Assembly: GCF_963677575.1 (NCBI RefSeq)
Contig: NZ_OY782038.1
Span: 372,001-436,000 of the forward strand
Origin: an uncultured Draconibacterium sp.
GTDB taxonomy: Bacteria > Bacteroidota > Bacteroidia > Bacteroidales > Prolixibacteraceae
Direction of reading: 5' to 3'
Length of the DNA stretch: 64,000 bases
In this document: piece after piece, positions 17,890-26,231 of the stretch
Layout: every line of letters begins with the position of its first letter
Numbering within the stretch: position 1 is the stretch's first letter
Made by a program: the position numbers and the translations under genes
Notes under the pieces: model-generated
Told to the model about the DNA's origin: nothing
The model's database searches: none
What the model saw: the letters and a program-made list of their open reading frames with translations, nothing else

Positions 17890-19134
17890 ATGTCGGATAA
17901 TAGAAAAACAAAAATAAAGGTTGAAGATCTGACATTGATCTTCGGCAAACGCAAACAAGAAGCACTGAAGTTATTGGAACAAGGTGTTTCGAAGGAAGAG
18001 ATCCTGAAAAGGACGAAGTGCACGGTTGGTGTAAATCGTGCCAGTTTCGAAATTAAAGAAGGGGAAGTTTTTGTGATCATGGGACTTTCGGGCAGTGGAA
18101 AATCGACTTTAATTCGCTGCTTAAACCGCTTAAACGAGCCAACGGCAGGAAAAGTAATTTTTGATGATCACGACATAACCCGCGACACCAATAAAGAATT
18201 ATTGGAAACGCGGAGAACGGAAATGAGTATGGTTTTCCAAAAATTTGGACTACTTCCCCACCGTACTATTTTAGAGAATGCAGGCTTTGGTTTAGAACTT
18301 CGTGGCGAAGAAAAAGCAGCGCGTGACGAAAGAGCAAAAACAGCACTCGAAACCGTTGGATTAAGAGGTTACGAAGCACAATATCCGGCCGAATTATCGG
18401 GAGGTATGCAGCAGCGTGTAGGTTTGGCCCGCGCGCTTGCCAACGATCCGGAGGTTCTGCTAATGGACGAAGCTTTCTCGGCGCTCGATCCACTGATTAA
18501 ATCAGATATGCAGGATGAGCTGCTTGAGATTCAGGATAAACTGCATAAAACTATTGTTTTTATTACCCACGACCTTGACGAGGCCATTAAAATTGGTGAC
18601 CGCATTGCCATTATGAAAGATGGTGTGGTTGAACAAATTGGTACTGCAGAGGATATTCTTACTAATCCTGCCAGCGAATATGTTGAGGCATTTGTGGAGA
18701 AAGTGGACAGGAAAACGATTATTACTGCCGAGACTTTAATGTTTAAAAAGCACACTGCTCTTGAAATTCCGAAAGATGGTCCGAAAGGCGCTGTTCGTAA
18801 AATGCGTTCAATTGCTGTCGACCAGTTACCGGTTATCGATCAACACAAAAAATTCCTAGGTCATGTTTGGCTTCAGGATGTTCTTGAACTGGAAAAAGAG
18901 CAGGAAAAATCGATAGAAAAGGTAATAAACACCAATGTGCCAAGTGTATACAAACACTATACTGTTGAAGAAATGCTCCCATTAATTACCGGAACCAGGC
19001 ATCCGCTTGCAGTAATTGAAGAAGAAACAGGAAAATTTCTGGGACTGGTTACACAAACCTCGTTGATTATTGAGGCTACGCGTTTCGAGAAGAAAGAAGT
19101 GATTAAACTGAAAGAACAAGCAAACGAATTATAG
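17890..19134 (+). CDS. proV: Glycine betaine/proline ABC transporter ATP-binding protein with CBS domains
   Basis: 414 residues. The sequence has the ProV/OpuAA N-terminal extension (TLIFGKRKQEALKLLEQG), Walker A GLSGSGKST, signature LSGGMQQRVGLARAL and Walker B LLMDEAFSALDP. A C-terminal pair of CBS domains (about residues 280-410) senses ionic strength in this family. It energises uptake of glycine betaine or proline betaine for osmoprotection. The permease follows 1 bp after its stop. Confidence 0.93.
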   Translation: MSDNRKTKIKVEDLTLIFGKRKQEALKLLEQGVSKEEILKRTKCTVGVNRASFEIKEGEVFVIMGLSGSGKSTLIRCLNRLNEPTAGKVIFDDHDITRDTNKELLETRRTEMSMVFQKFGLLPHRTILENAGFGLELRGEEKAARDERAKTALETVGLRGYEAQYPAELSGGMQQRVGLARALANDPEVLLMDEAFSALDPLIKSDMQDELLEIQDKLHKTIVFITHDLDEAIKIGDRIAIMKDGVVEQIGTAEDILTNPASEYVEAFVEKVDRKTIITAETLMFKKHTALEIPKDGPKGAVRKMRSIAVDQLPVIDQHKKFLGHVWLQDVLELEKEQEKSIEKVINTNVPSVYKHYTVEEMLPLITGTRHPLAVIEEETGKFLGLVTQTSLIIEATRFEKKEVIKLKEQANEL

Positions 19135-19135
19135 T

Positions 19136-19996
19136 ATGGATAAATTAATCGACCTAGGAAAATATATTGAACAGGGAATTAATGCTCTGGAAGAAAGCTT
19201 TTCAGGTGTTTGGGGAGCTATCGATGATGTAATCTCATGGACAGTAGATGTTTTAAACGATACCTTTCTGGCCATTCCTTTCTTTATAATTATTGCCCTT
19301 GTAACATTTGGTGCTTATTATGCCAACGCCGGAAAAAAGGCCTTTAAAAAAGAAGGTTTCAAAAAAGGTGCGAGCATGGCACTGTTTGTTGTTCTTGGTT
19401 TGTTGCTGATTTGGGCAATGGGCTACTGGAAAGAAGCGATTCAGACTACAACACTTGTAATTGTTGCAACACTTATTGCGTTGTTGCTTGGTATTCCGTT
19501 AGGAATTTGGACGGCACGCAGTAATATGGCCAATGCCATTATCCGGCCTATTCTCGACTTTATGCAAACCATGCCGGCATTCGTTTATCTTATCCCTGCT
19601 ATTTTCTTCTTTAGTGTCGGAAACACACCGGGTGTAATTGCAACAGTAATCTTTTCGTTGCCACCGGCAGTGCGTTTAACAAATCTGGGAATCAGGAATG
19701 TGCCTTCAGATGTTATCGAGGCCGGTCATGCTTTTGGCGCTACCGACAAACAAATACTGTTTAAAATTCAGTTGCCACTGGCAAAAACCACAATTCTGGC
19801 CGGTGTAAACCAGGTAATTCTACTGGCACTTTCGATGGTTGTAATTGCATCGATGGTTGGTGCAAAAGGTTTGGGAAGTATTGTGTACCAAGGAATTCAG
19901 CAAAACAATATTGCCAAAGGTTTCGAATCGGGACTAGGTATTGTAATTCTGGCAATAATTTTAGACCGTATTACTCAGGCTGTTGCAAAAAAATAA
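19136..19996 (+). CDS. proW: Glycine betaine/proline ABC transporter permease
   Basis: 286 residues. The N-terminal amphipathic part and the first helices are followed by the binding-protein-dependent permease core, with the EAA-type loop DVIEAGHAFGATDKQILFKIQLPLA. Family features such as LDFMQTMPAFVYLIP and KGLGSIVYQGIQ match ProW/OpuAB. It sits between the ATPase (1 bp upstream) and binding protein (25 bp downstream) genes of one operon. Confidence 0.93.
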   Translation: MDKLIDLGKYIEQGINALEESFSGVWGAIDDVISWTVDVLNDTFLAIPFFIIIALVTFGAYYANAGKKAFKKEGFKKGASMALFVVLGLLLIWAMGYWKEAIQTTTLVIVATLIALLLGIPLGIWTARSNMANAIIRPILDFMQTMPAFVYLIPAIFFFSVGNTPGVIATVIFSLPPAVRLTNLGIRNVPSDVIEAGHAFGATDKQILFKIQLPLAKTTILAGVNQVILLALSMVVIASMVGAKGLGSIVYQGIQQNNIAKGFESGLGIVILAIILDRITQAVAKK

Positions 19997-20021
19997 ATTA
20001 TAAATCTTAAAAAATTATATT

Positions 20022-20894
20022 ATGCTGAACGTTAAAAAATTAGGTGCTCTGTTAGTAGCTGCAACCTTACTGTTTTCAATTACTTCGTGCTCAAACAGTG
20101 GATCGAAAAAATCGAGTGATGAACAAAAAATGGAAGTTAGTATTCTTTACCCAAACTGGGCCGAAGGTATTGCATTTACACACCTTGCAAAGGTTGCACT
20201 GGAAGCCAATGGTTTTGATGTGGAATTAACCAACCTGGAACCGGGACTGATCTATGGCGAATTATCAAAAGACAATTCAAAAGGTGACGTTTTTTTAGAT
20301 GCATGGTTGCCAAATACACACAAAGATTACTGGGCTGATTATGGCGACAAACTAGTAAAACTGGGAGAATCATTCAGTGGCGGTACTACCGGATTAGTAG
20401 TTCCTGCGTACGTAACCATTAATTCAATTGAAGAGTTGAACGCTAACAAAGACAAATTTGATGGCGAGATTATCGGAATCGGAAGTGGCGCGGGTATTCA
20501 TGCCAACACCGAAAAAGCCATTGAAGCGTACGGTCTGGATTTCGAGCAAATTACATCGAGCGGACCTGCAATGGTTGCCAGCCTTGAAAAAGCGATTAAA
20601 AACAACGAGTGGATTGTTGTTACAGGATGGAAACCACATTTTAAATGGGCTAAAAACGATTTGAGATATTTGGAAGATCCAAAAGGTGTTTATCCGAAAG
20701 ATGTTTGTGCAATTATTTCGCGCAGAGGTTTTGCTGAAGACATGCCAAAAGCAGGTACTTTCTTTAAAAACTTTAACCTTGAAGAAGCTCAGCTTTACGA
20801 TCTGATGGGTAAAATCTCAGATGTTGGAGAAGAAGCCGGTGCTCAGCAATTTTACGATGCTAACAAAGCAATGATCGACGGCTGGTTTAACTAA
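20022..20894 (+). CDS. proX: Glycine betaine-binding lipoprotein (OpuAC family)
   Basis: 290 residues. The lipoprotein signal ends at FSITSC, so the protein is anchored in the periplasm. The mature part matches OpuAC binding proteins: NWAEGIAFTHLAK, FLDAWLPNTHKDYW and WIVVTGWKPHFKW supply the aromatic residues that cage quaternary-ammonium ligands. It is the last gene of the porin-ProV-ProW-ProX operon and is followed by a terminator. Confidence 0.93.
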   Translation: MLNVKKLGALLVAATLLFSITSCSNSGSKKSSDEQKMEVSILYPNWAEGIAFTHLAKVALEANGFDVELTNLEPGLIYGELSKDNSKGDVFLDAWLPNTHKDYWADYGDKLVKLGESFSGGTTGLVVPAYVTINSIEELNANKDKFDGEIIGIGSGAGIHANTEKAIEAYGLDFEQITSSGPAMVASLEKAIKNNEWIVVTGWKPHFKWAKNDLRYLEDPKGVYPKDVCAIISRRGFAEDMPKAGTFFKNFNLEEAQLYDLMGKISDVGEEAGAQQFYDANKAMIDGWFN

Positions 20895-20921
20895 ACCCGG
20901 TTCGATTGCAAAATTTTATAC

Positions 20922-20966
20922 AAAAAATGGCAGGTTAGGTTTTCCTTTCCTGCCATTTCTATTTTC
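20922..20966. terminator. Bidirectional terminator between proX and the RimK-type gene
   Basis: The stem AAATGGCAGG / CCTGCCATTT with a 14-nt loop is flanked by A- and T-rich runs and lies between convergent genes. Confidence 0.75.
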
Positions 20967-20983
20967 AGCGAAATTAGCTTATA

Positions 20984-22360
20984 CTACTTCCTGTGGTATT
21001 TTAAGTCTTTCTCAACGGCTTCAATCATCTTGCCGGCAATGTCTTTATTTGAGGCTCCTTCTACCCCTTCAAGGCCCGGCGATGAATTTACCTCCAGTAA
21101 CAACGGTCCGTTTTTGCCGCGGATAATATCAACACCGGCAACCTTTAGGTTTAAGGTTTTTGCCGCAAGAATTGCAATACGACGTTCTTCAGCTGTTATT
21201 TTGGTAATCGATGCTGTTCCTCCCATGTGAATATTGGCACGAAACTCGCCAGGTGCCGCAGTGCGCATAATGCTGGCCACCACTTTCCCGTTCACTACAA
21301 AACAACGAATATCCTTACCGTCGGCCTCTTTTACAAACTCTTGTACCAGAATATTTGCACGAAGGCTTTTAAAGGCATTAATCAAACTCTCAGCGGCTTT
21401 TTTGGTTTCGGCCAACACCACACCTTTTCCCTGCGTACCTTCCAACAGTTTTACAATTAGCGGAGCACCGCCAACCATTTGAATTAGTTCGTTGGTGTCG
21501 AGTGGCGAATTGGCAAATCCGGTTGTAGGAATTGGCAAACCGTTATTGATAAGCAACTGCAAAGCATACAACTTATCGCGCGATTGAGTTATTGCCGAAG
21601 CTGTGTTTAGTGTGTAGACACCCATTGCCTCAAAATGACGCGTAAGTGCACAACCATAAAAAGTAGCACTTGGCCTGATACGCGGAATAATGGCATCAAA
21701 CTCATTCAAAACCCGGCCGCCCCGGTAATGCATTTCAGGATTTTTGCCATCCAGTTTTATGTAACAATCTTTCAGGTTCAGAAACTCCATTTCGTGACCA
21801 TGTTCCTGCCCGGCTTCCATAATTCGCGTATTACTGTGCAAATCAGGATTACTGGCCAGCAATCCGATTTTTAAACCTGTGGGGCGTGTAATATTCGTAA
21901 AATAATACGATGCAATTCGCTCCTTGGAAAGGTCGCCCAAATGAAATGAATCTTCCGGATCGACCAGTATTTTACCCGACATGGCTTGTCTGCCCAACAG
22001 CATTCGGTACCCCATCGAGTCGCGGTTGGTAAGCGTCACCTCAATTTCCCAGGCTTCGCCTGCGATCGACAAGACTGTTTTTATTACAAAGCGGACTTCG
22101 CTATTACCACTCGAACTTTTTACTTTTCGCTTGTCTAATAATGGTGCCTCGCAATGAATGGTTGTTTTTCCATCTTTTTGCAGTGGATGCACGTCAAAAC
22201 TGATCCACGGCTGGCCGTTCTTTTTAAACTGACTAATATTTACAGCGTGTAATGCCGAAGTTTTTGCTCCGGAATCAATCCGGGCTTTTACTCCCGGAAT
22301 ATTTAATTGTGGCAAACCACACCATTCTTCACTACCAATAATTATTTTTTCTGAATCCAT
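20984..22360 (-). CDS. rimK: Retropepsin-like protease domain fused to RimK-type ATP-grasp ligase
   Basis: 458 residues in two modules. Residues ~1-150 form an RimB/PF05618 (ATP-dependent zinc protease) domain with the aspartic-protease-like motif RIDSGAKTSALHA. Residues ~160-455 form a RimK ATP-grasp ligase (PLIVKLLEGTQGKGVVLAE, then VAGVDIIRGKNGPLLLEVNSSPGLEGVE). RimK adds glutamate residues to the C-terminus of ribosomal protein S6, and in other bacteria RimB-type proteins modulate or reverse it. Having both on one chain is a recurrent but poorly studied layout. Monocistronic, convergent with proX. Confidence 0.88.
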   Translation of the reverse strand: MDSEKIIIGSEEWCGLPQLNIPGVKARIDSGAKTSALHAVNISQFKKNGQPWISFDVHPLQKDGKTTIHCEAPLLDKRKVKSSSGNSEVRFVIKTVLSIAGEAWEIEVTLTNRDSMGYRMLLGRQAMSGKILVDPEDSFHLGDLSKERIASYYFTNITRPTGLKIGLLASNPDLHSNTRIMEAGQEHGHEMEFLNLKDCYIKLDGKNPEMHYRGGRVLNEFDAIIPRIRPSATFYGCALTRHFEAMGVYTLNTASAITQSRDKLYALQLLINNGLPIPTTGFANSPLDTNELIQMVGGAPLIVKLLEGTQGKGVVLAETKKAAESLINAFKSLRANILVQEFVKEADGKDIRCFVVNGKVVASIMRTAAPGEFRANIHMGGTASITKITAEERRIAILAAKTLNLKVAGVDIIRGKNGPLLLEVNSSPGLEGVEGASNKDIAGKMIEAVEKDLKYHRK

Positions 22361-22530
22361 TTTTCTAAAATGCTAATTATAAGGCTTTTTTGTCGTCTCA
22401 AAATGAAATTTTATTGGTTTAGATAAGTGCCGCAATATAAATATCTTTTTCATACGGTAAACACTTCAATAAGGAACTGTAAAAAATATGTTGAGCTACT
22501 CGGTAGTTGGTGTTGAGCTACTGTACAGAC

Positions 22531-22562
22531 ATAAAAAAAGCCTGAAAAGCTTCAGGCTTGTA
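22531..22562 (-). terminator. Intrinsic terminator, minus strand
   Basis: Read on the minus strand: AAGCCTGAAGCTTTTCAGGCTTTTTTT, a stem followed by seven T. It lies ~170 bp upstream of the RimK-type gene and ~250 bp beyond the thioredoxin stop, so it may end the redox operon or a separate small transcript. Confidence 0.75.
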
Positions 22563-22612
22563 AATTGTCGAAAGCGACTCTATCTGTGATTTGTTTTGTG
22601 TTCTAAATTATG
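22535..22612 (-). ncRNA. Possible small RNA ending at the 22531 terminator
   Basis: Minus-strand TATTTTTG (22616-22623) resembles a -7 element. An ~80-nt gene-less stretch follows with the hairpin GTCG-CTTT-CGAC and then the terminator. The best upstream TTTG is 22 bp away, longer than the usual 19-21, so promoter support is weak. Alternatively the stretch is the 3' trailer of the thioredoxin operon. Confidence 0.25.
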
Positions 22613-22815
22613 ATGCAAAAATAGCTTATTTGCAAAGATTGTAAACAAAGAATAGTCTTAATAACAGCTATAGAAAGGTTTGAAATTACCGGCATAAATG
22701 CCTACACGCTGTCAGCATTTATGAACCATAATATGAGCAATGAGCTAAAAAGTGAAAACCACTCATCAAAAATCGATAAATGGCTTTCTATATATGTGGT
22801 TTTTTATTTTTCTGA
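22613..22815. other. Intergenic DNA downstream of the redox operon
   Basis: No gene. A long hairpin with arms AAAACCAC (near 22758) and GTGGTTTT (near 22797) lies just beyond the thioredoxin stop and may be a first, weak terminator. The rest shows nothing else I can support. Confidence 0.35.
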
Positions 22816-23238
22816 TTAACCAGCCATCACTGCATCAACCTCTTTTAGAATGGTGCGTTTGGTTTTTACACCAACAATACGACCGGCTTCTTTTCCATCT
22901 TTTAAAATCAGCATGGTTGGAATATTGCGCACCTTAAATTTTTGTGCCAGTTGTTGGTTGTGGTCTACATTAACTTTTGCCACCATAAAATCAGTCTGAC
23001 TATCGGCAATTTCGTTTAATGTAGGCGCAATAATTTTGCATGGTCCGCACCAGGGAGCCCAAAAATCAAGCAACACAACTCCTCGTTTTGTTGCCGCTTT
23101 AAAGTTTTTATTATTCAGCACTTTAATTCGTTTGCTGTTTGCCACCGGTTTGGCATTCTTCATTCGAAAATAATTTACTGCAATTAGTCCCACCAACGCG
23201 GCAAGAACAACAGCAATTACAATTAGTGTAGTCGACAT
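22816..23238 (-). CDS. Membrane-anchored thioredoxin
   Basis: 140 residues. One N-terminal transmembrane helix (residues ~4-25) is followed by a thioredoxin domain with the active site WAPWCGPCK and the cis-Pro motif RNIPTMLIL. An uncleaved anchor followed by basic residues (RMKNAKPVANSKR) suggests the domain faces the cytoplasm or is tethered. It starts 4 bp after the OsmC gene and is last in a four-gene redox operon divergent from a Crp/Fnr regulator. Confidence 0.88.
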   Translation of the reverse strand: MSTTLIVIAVVLAALVGLIAVNYFRMKNAKPVANSKRIKVLNNKNFKAATKRGVVLLDFWAPWCGPCKIIAPTLNEIADSQTDFMVAKVNVDHNQQLAQKFKVRNIPTMLILKDGKEAGRIVGVKTKRTILKEVDAVMAG

Positions 23239-23242
23239 AACT

Positions 23243-23662
23243 TTAATCTATAATTTTAATTTCAGAAGTAACTTCGATTACTTTTTTGTAAAGCGCACTT
23301 ACTCCACAATATCTTTCTTCCGACAAACTAACTGCTTTTTTTAGTTTCTCCAAAGGAAGATCTTTACCTTTAAACGTATAGATAACATTCATTTTATAAT
23401 ACTGTTTCGGGTGTTCATCAGTTAACTCACCTTCAACAGTTACATTAAAATCTTCCACCTCAACACGCATTTTTTTCAGAATAGATACTACATCCATTCC
23501 CGTGCATCCGGCAAGTGCGGTAAGCATAAGTGGTTTCGGTCGCGGTCCCTGATCTTCGCCACCAACTGCTTCGGCAGCATCGAGTATTATTTTGTGTCCG
23601 TCTACCTCGGCCTCGAAGGCCATTTTATCTTTCCAGCTAACTTTCACTTCTTGTTTTGCCAT
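23243..23662 (-). CDS. OsmC family peroxidase-like protein
   Basis: 139 residues with the OsmC/Ohr two-cysteine layout: one Cys in LAGCTGMDVVSIL and the second in EERYCGVSALYK. Such proteins reduce organic or fatty-acid hydroperoxides with electrons from thiol carriers. Being encoded between two thioredoxin-fold proteins fits that. It has 4 bp to the downstream thioredoxin and 14 bp from the upstream gene. Confidence 0.88.
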   Translation of the reverse strand: MAKQEVKVSWKDKMAFEAEVDGHKIILDAAEAVGGEDQGPRPKPLMLTALAGCTGMDVVSILKKMRVEVEDFNVTVEGELTDEHPKQYYKMNVIYTFKGKDLPLEKLKKAVSLSEERYCGVSALYKKVIEVTSEIKIID

Positions 23663-23676
23663 AATTTCTCCAATTT

Positions 23677-24027
23677 TTAGTTACCAAACTGCTCGTCAAG
23701 AATAGCTGTTACCTGCTCCTGTGTTTGAATACTTGTAGTTGCTTTAGCCACTTTTCCGTTTTTGTAATACATGGTAAACGGAAGTCCCATAAAACTACTG
23801 CATTCAGGTGCATTACGAATAGGTGCAGCCTCCGGATTATCAAAAGACATAACCATAAATTTTACGTTGTTGCGCTCTTTCTCCAGGCGTTCCATAACAT
23901 TGTATACTGGGAAACACATCGGGCCCATACGGCCACAACAAACCATTACATTTTCGTTTTCTGCCAGTACTTTTTCCAATTCTGCTGCCGATTCTATTTC
24001 GGGTAATCCTGTTCTTAAAAGTTTCAT
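23677..24027 (-). CDS. Thioredoxin-fold protein with atypical active site
   Basis: 116 residues. The order is thioredoxin-like: strand VMVCCGRMGPMCFPVYNVMERLEKE, later strand VKFMVMSFD, and cis-Pro region FMGLPFTMYYKNGKV. Instead of CxxC the N-terminal site reads CCGRMGPMC, with cysteines six residues apart, so classical CxxC chemistry is doubtful. It may be a thiol-binding or electron-carrier variant serving the OsmC protein encoded next to it. Confidence 0.75.
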   Translation of the reverse strand: MKLLRTGLPEIESAAELEKVLAENENVMVCCGRMGPMCFPVYNVMERLEKERNNVKFMVMSFDNPEAAPIRNAPECSSFMGLPFTMYYKNGKVAKATTSIQTQEQVTAILDEQFGN

Positions 24028-24038
24028 TTGTATTCGTT

Positions 24039-24383
24039 TTAATTTGTTATTTCTGTTATAATATTTTTATCCGATTCCAATTTTCCACAACGATAGGCCT
24101 CAATGATTTGCTCTGCCGAAACCATGGGTACACCAACAAACAAGTTCATTTTCTCTGAGGTGAAAATTCCGATCAGCTCTTTCTTTATGCGGTGAAGAAT
24201 AATGTCGGTTATCCCGTTATTTCTGATCCACATTCTAACTTCATCAGCATTGGAGAAGTCGATAGCATCGCTTTCAGAAATGATCATGTTTTTTGATTCC
24301 ATATCATAAAATGCGAAGTGCGAACATCCGCACAGGTATTCGCTAATTTTTTTGTTCGCTATTGGTATGGCTACTCGTTTCAT
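24039..24383 (-). CDS. NifX/NifB-type (dinitrogenase FeMo-cofactor biosynthesis) family protein
   Basis: 114 residues with the family start MKRVAIPIANKKISEY and the Rossmann-like segment GITDIILHRIKKELIGIF. It also has the GVPMVSAEQIIEAYRCGKL ending. The family binds Fe-S or metal clusters, and many members outside nitrogen fixers have unknown roles. Cysteines occur in EYLCGCSHF. First gene of the redox operon, 11 bp before the thioredoxin-fold gene. No nif genes are in view, so nitrogen fixation is not implied. Confidence 0.75.
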   Translation of the reverse strand: MKRVAIPIANKKISEYLCGCSHFAFYDMESKNMIISESDAIDFSNADEVRMWIRNNGITDIILHRIKKELIGIFTSEKMNLFVGVPMVSAEQIIEAYRCGKLESDKNIITEITN

Positions 24384-24395
24384 CTTTTTTGTCGT

Positions 24396-24434
24396 AAAAA
24401 ACAGAGCGCCTAATAATTAGTGCAACTCTGTTTT
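24396..24434 (-). promoter_or_regulatory. Terminator-like hairpin in the redox operon leader
   Basis: Minus strand: AAAACAGAG, 19-nt loop, CTCTGTTTTTT, ending 12 bp before the ATG at 24383 and about 50-90 nt downstream of a -7-like TATCTTTG (24492-24499). Because it lies between promoter and first gene, it may be an attenuator. No ligand class is recognised. Confidence 0.4.
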
Positions 24435-24562
24435 ATCTCCCCTCTATCCAATCGTTCCTAAATTCAATATCATTATGAAAAATCAACACGACAAAGATAA
24501 ATCGTTGGAAAACACCAGCCGTAAAAATGGTACTGAAGTCTGTCGGTGCACCAACTGAATTT

Positions 24563-24582
24563 TGACAGTTTCATTCCTGTCG
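24563..24582. promoter_or_regulatory. Candidate operator between the divergent crp/fnr-type gene and redox operon
   Basis: Inverted repeat GACAG-TTTCATTC-CTGTC (24564-24581) lies between the two divergent promoters. The spacing resembles Crp/Fnr-type dyads, although the half-site is not the classical TTGAT or TGTGA. Binding by the adjacent regulator is inferred from position. Confidence 0.35.
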
Positions 24583-24596
24583 TTTGATAGTTTAGC

Positions 24597-24626
24597 TTGG
24601 TTAATTGTAATTCTTATGTAAATTTG
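24597..24626 (+). promoter_or_regulatory. Promoter of the Crp/Fnr regulator gene
   Basis: TTG (24597-24599), 19 bp, then TAAATTTG (24619-24626): a close match to the Bacteroidota promoter consensus. Transcription would begin near 24633, just ahead of the TTG start codon at 24647. Confidence 0.65.
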
Positions 24627-24646
24627 GAGAAATATCAGATTCAGAA

Positions 24647-25288
24647 TTGGATTTAACGGACAACATAAAAAATTTAGACAACCTGAATGCATACAAAACC
24701 CGCGTTCAGTATTTAAAAGGCGAAACCATATTTAAACAAGGTGCGTTTGCGCCTTATGTAATGTATGTTGTTGAGGGACTGGTAAAAGTGTACCTACAAA
24801 CTGGAATTGATAAAAATATGAGTATAAGTGTGGCATCAGAAGGTGAATTTCTGGCGTTTTCGTCGGTGTTTGGCGAGCCGGTTCACACTTATTCGGCACA
24901 GGCCATTAGCAATACGCAAATTTGTATGATCGAAAAGGAAAGCCTGAAACAGATCCTGCTGGATAATCCGGAGTTTGCATTAAAAATTACCTCGCAGAAT
25001 TATCAAAACGAAAGGCATTTGTTTGAAGTGATCAAGAACATTTCGTATAAACAAATGCGTGGGAAACTGGCTTCTGCACTGATTTACCTGAGCCAGGAAG
25101 AGTTTTTGAAGCAAAACATTTTCGAATTTCTTACCCGACAGGATATTGCTGATTTTGCTTCTATTTCGGCTGAAAGTGCCATAAAGTTTCTGAAAGAGTT
25201 TGAGAAGGAAAATATTATTACGCTTAATGGCAAAAACATCATTGTCGACGATGCTGCTCAACTTTTGAATATCAGTAAAAACGGCTAA
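24647..25288 (+). CDS. Crp/Fnr family transcriptional regulator
   Basis: 213 residues. A cyclic-nucleotide-binding-type beta-roll (residues ~20-125, with KGETIFKQGAFAPYVMYVVEGLVKVY) is followed by a dimer helix. The C-terminal winged helix-turn-helix is TRQDIADFASISAESAIKFLKEFEKENII. The start appears to be TTG, since no ATG lies between the promoter and the domain. No N-terminal cysteine set for an Fnr [4Fe-4S] cluster is seen, so the signal is not oxygen sensed through a cluster. It is divergent from, and probably controls, the NifX-like/thioredoxin/OsmC operon. Confidence 0.85.
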   Translation: MDLTDNIKNLDNLNAYKTRVQYLKGETIFKQGAFAPYVMYVVEGLVKVYLQTGIDKNMSISVASEGEFLAFSSVFGEPVHTYSAQAISNTQICMIEKESLKQILLDNPEFALKITSQNYQNERHLFEVIKNISYKQMRGKLASALIYLSQEEFLKQNIFEFLTRQDIADFASISAESAIKFLKEFEKENIITLNGKNIIVDDAAQLLNISKNG

Positions 25289-25437
25289 CATTAAATGATC
25301 AGGTATTTCATATTATATCTCCACTTCATTGTTTTTCACACGGTTATTTTGTACTTTAAAAATCAATTTATAACGCCACAAAAGGCGTAGCTATTAGTTT
25401 TATTCTTATTCAAAAAATTCAACATTTATACTTATAA

Positions 25438-26190
25438 ATGGGATATAATCAGGAATCTTCACCGGGCAATTTAAATCCACCATCGAGGAGTAAAAATGTA
25501 TTTTCCGACATCAAAAATTTCTTAATTAATAAACCCCAAAAGCCAACATTAATAAAATTTCAATCGGAAGAAAACAGGAAAGAATACAACAGGCGGGTAC
25601 TGCAACGTGTTGGTGTTGATGTGAATAAAAATTTTGTTTTGAACGTTCATAAAATTGGCGTGAATGCGCCGGTTAGTTACATATTTAATGAATTATTGAA
25701 TTGGAACGGAGATTCAACCTGCTGGCCCAACCACGTAGCTAAAGTTGAACGTATTGATAATGATATTGAGAATATAGAGATTCTTCCGTTTGGGCTTAAA
25801 AAGTATCCTTTTGGCTTTAAAAAGAGTTTCCTGGGGATGAACTTAATTCCTTTGTTTAACCTGCACTCCATTCGGATTAAAAGAACGCCCGATGCTTTTG
25901 ATTTCGATAACGCCCGTTATTTATTGTACGATTGTACCGGTGGATATCCTATTGGCATTTTTGTTATGTACGTACGTTCGCCAATCGAAGAGATGGGAGA
26001 AATTGCCCAATCGCAGTTAATTTTTGCTGTGAGTTTTAATTTTTACGGAAAAGAAAAAGAAGCGAATAAATTGGTGAATAAAGTTTGGGAGAGTGTGCAC
26101 AACCGGGTTACCTCAAATGTTTTGAACCGGGTAAAACAGCTGAGCGAATGGCGATTGGAAAAAATGTCGAATGATATGGAGTATTTGTAG
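25438..26190 (+). CDS. Conserved hypothetical protein
   Basis: 250 residues, no signal peptide or membrane helix. The body (residues ~65-235) has alternating strands and a long C-terminal helix (ANKLVNKVWESVHNRVTSNVLNRVKQLSEW). That layout would suit a START/polyketide-cyclase-like helix-grip fold, but no family motif is recognised. It is convergent with the flavoprotein gene, whose stop is 42 bp away. Function unknown. Confidence 0.6.
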   Translation: MGYNQESSPGNLNPPSRSKNVFSDIKNFLINKPQKPTLIKFQSEENRKEYNRRVLQRVGVDVNKNFVLNVHKIGVNAPVSYIFNELLNWNGDSTCWPNHVAKVERIDNDIENIEILPFGLKKYPFGFKKSFLGMNLIPLFNLHSIRIKRTPDAFDFDNARYLLYDCTGGYPIGIFVMYVRSPIEEMGEIAQSQLIFAVSFNFYGKEKEANKLVNKVWESVHNRVTSNVLNRVKQLSEWRLEKMSNDMEYL

Positions 26191-26231
26191 TTGAGCTTTT
26201 TTGTATCTGATCCATAAACCTTCCAAACGCA

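Noticed and set aside
21030..21874. Plus-strand frames within the RimK-type gene
   Set aside because: They lie opposite a well-supported coding sequence and carry no recognisable domain.
24039..24383. Nitrogen-fixation role for the NifX-like protein
   Set aside because: No nif structural or regulatory genes are nearby, and the family is common in non-diazotrophs.
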